Shown here: positions 13,780 through 15,005 of the stretch, in pieces
Layout: every line of letters begins with the position of its first letter
How positions within the stretch are numbered: position 1 is the stretch's first letter
Assembly: GCA_965365655.1 (NCBI GenBank)
Contig: CBDUCN010000105.1
Span: 1-15,005, forward strand
From: JBFHNV01 sp965365655
Lineage (GTDB): Bacteria > Pseudomonadota > Gammaproteobacteria > HK1
Reading direction: 5' to 3'
DNA length: 15,005 nt
Notes under the pieces: generated by a model
Seen by the model: the letters and a program-made list of their open reading frames with translations, nothing else
Databases searched by the model: none
Told to the model about the DNA's origin: nothing
Made by a program: the position numbers and the translations under genes

Positions 13780-15005
13780 TCACGCGCCCTGCTCGCCGCC
13801 AGCGGCGAGCAGGGCCAGCTCGTGGGCCTCGGCGAGCAGCCGGTAGCGGGTGCGGATGCGGTTCTGCAGGCCGGCGGGCCAGCGTCCCGTGTCGACGCAG
13901 TCGAGGAACTCCGCGAGCGCCAGCGCGAAGTGACTCTCGTGGCTGCTGTGCAGCGACGGCGGCGCGGTGAAGCGGAAGCCATCGCCCGTCTCCTCGATGC
14001 CGAGCCCCGGGAACTCCGGCTGCCATTGCGCGACCCGCTCGCGCAGCACCTGGTCCAGCGTGACGCCCGGGCGCGGCGACAGGTGCACCTGCGGCACGAA
14101 AGCGGTGTCGGGGCCGTGGCGCACCGTCAGCACCGCGCGCGTCCCGCGCAGGCAGGCGCTGTGCAGATCGCCGCCGCCCACCGGCTCGCGCTGCCCCCAG
14201 TCCGCCACCTGGTGCACGCTGATGCCGCGAAGCCGATAGCGGAGCTCGCCGTTGCACGGGTAGTGCAGCACGCCGTCCTCGATCCACGGCGCCAGCGCGC
14301 GCGGGAAGCAGCTCTCGCCGGTGCTCTCGCGGTACAGATCCAGCGGCACCGGGGTCGTCCAGCGCCGTGCGCTCTCGATGCGCACCTCGGAATCGGATTC
14401 GTCGGGGCGATGGGCGTCGATCAGCCACTGCGCCTGGTCGGTGAGATGCGCCTGCACGTCCACCATGCCGTCGCCCTGCTCGCCGACGTCGTAGTACCAC
14501 GCGGGCCGGCGCAGCGGCTTGCCGTTCACGAGCTTGCACAGGTGGTGGGTGGAGCCCAGCGCGATCGCCGGCCCCTGCGCGTCGTCCTGCGTGAAGTGGC
14601 CGAACAGCTCCGGGGTGTCCACCACGCGCTTGCGCAGCCGGGCCAGCAGCTCGTGGCGATCGGGCATGATGTCGGCGGCCAGCGGTGCGCCGGTGCACGC
14701 GCGGGTGAGCGCCGGCAACGCGGCGGCGCCGGTGAGCCAGGGCTTGTCCGCCAGCACCCAGAAGCCGGCGTCGTGCAGCCGCGCGACGGATTCCAGCTTC
14801 GGACCGTTGCGCCCGGCGACCACCGCGACGGCGCCGCGGCGCTCGGCAATCAGCGCGGCGAGGGCGGCGTCGCGATCGGCCGCGTCGTGACGGTGCACGC
14901 GCCAGCGGGTCGGTGTCTGCGCGCGCGCGTTGAAGGTGTCGACCAGACGCAGGAACGCGTCGCGATCGGGGCCTGCCGGCGCGTAGACGTGGATGTCCGG
15001 GTCGA
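13780..15005 (-). CDS. Gfo/Idh/MocA-type oxidoreductase with putative oxidoreductase C-terminal domain (5' end outside window)
   Basis: A partial gene: 407 residues are visible and the frame stays open to the right edge, so the true start is outside. The visible N-terminal part is the second half of a Rossmann domain (VAVVAGRNGPKLESVARLHDAGFWVLADKPWL). DKPWL corresponds to the EKP-type motif of the Gfo/Idh/MocA family, whose Lys contacts substrate and cofactor. The rest matches in style the 'putative oxidoreductase C-terminal domain' proteins (TYPE: GSTHHLCKLVNGKPL, WYYDVGEQGDGMVDVQAHLTDQAQWL), from memory. By family it should oxidise or reduce a sugar or sugar-like substrate with NAD(P). The GTG at 14898 is not a believable start because family-like sequence continues upstream of it. 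The last codons lie in a perfect 14-bp inverted repeat. Confidence 0.85.
   Translation of the reverse strand, partial: DPDIHVYAPAGPDRDAFLRLVDTFNARAQTPTRWRVHRHDAADRDAALAALIAERRGAVAVVAGRNGPKLESVARLHDAGFWVLADKPWLTGAAALPALTRACTGAPLAADIMPDRHELLARLRKRVVDTPELFGHFTQDDAQGPAIALGSTHHLCKLVNGKPLRRPAWYYDVGEQGDGMVDVQAHLTDQAQWLIDAHRPDESDSEVRIESARRWTTPVPLDLYRESTGESCFPRALAPWIEDGVLHYPCNGELRYRLRGISVHQVADWGQREPVGGGDLHSACLRGTRAVLTVRHGPDTAFVPQVHLSPRPGVTLDQVLRERVAQWQPEFPGLGIEETGDGFRFTAPPSLHSSHESHFALALAEFLDCVDTGRWPAGLQNRIRTRYRLLAEAHELALLAAGGEQGA
13786..13815 (-). repeat. Perfect 14-bp inverted repeat at the 3' end of the oxidoreductase gene
   Basis: GCCCTGCTCGCCGC (13786-13799) is exactly complementary to 13802-13815 with only CA between. 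It lies inside the last codons of the oxidoreductase, 4 bp from its stop. No T-run follows on the minus strand. It would form a very stable RNA hairpin and could end or protect the transcript, or couple to the small frame behind it. Confidence 0.6.

Overview
This is a very G+C-rich bacterial chromosomal window, and long chance reading frames therefore cover almost every strand and frame. The gene families point to a proteobacterium, most likely a gammaproteobacterium: a PilU-type pilus retraction ATPase, a YgiM/TIGR04211-type SH3 membrane protein, a c-di-GMP-type PilZ protein, a DUF6394-like membrane protein and a perfect FNR/Anr box. That placement is inference. I see no rRNA, tRNA, CRISPR array, insertion sequence or phage gene.

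Layout: thirteen supported protein genes lie on the minus strand and one (PilZ) on the plus strand. Read in minus-strand order from the right edge they are: a Gfo/Idh/MocA-type oxidoreductase cut by the window edge (13780-15005); a YgiM-like SH3 coiled-coil membrane protein (12861-13520) whose stop overlaps by 4 nt the GTG start of a mandelate-racemase/enolase-superfamily enzyme (11737-12864). Next is the lone plus-strand PilZ gene (11352-11708), divergent from a luciferase-like (F420/FMN) monooxygenase (10182-11228). A gap of about 220 bp with an A+T-rich island leads to a small unknown protein (9589-9960), then a tightly packed run: class II aldolase, PaaI-like thioesterase, LOG-family nucleosidase, amidase-signature hydrolase, HEAGH zinc metallopeptidase and a Ddl-like ATP-grasp ligase (4-nt overlap with the peptidase). 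After this come the pilU-type gene, behind a perfect TTGAT-N4-ATCAA palindrome, a four-helix membrane protein (DUF6394-like), and a two-TM potassium-channel protein with tandem RCK/TrkA-N domains at the left end.

Functionally the window is a mosaic. The right two thirds look like small-molecule metabolism (oxidoreductase, enolase-superfamily enzyme, flavin/F420 enzyme, aldolase, thioesterase, nucleosidase, amidase). The peptidase plus ATP-grasp pair looks like a dedicated peptide or amide ligation/processing module and is the best candidate for a poorly described system. The left third is surface and membrane physiology: pilus retraction with a possible oxygen-responsive site, and a membrane protein paired with an ion channel. 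Several strong inverted repeats sit exactly at gene junctions and are listed separately.
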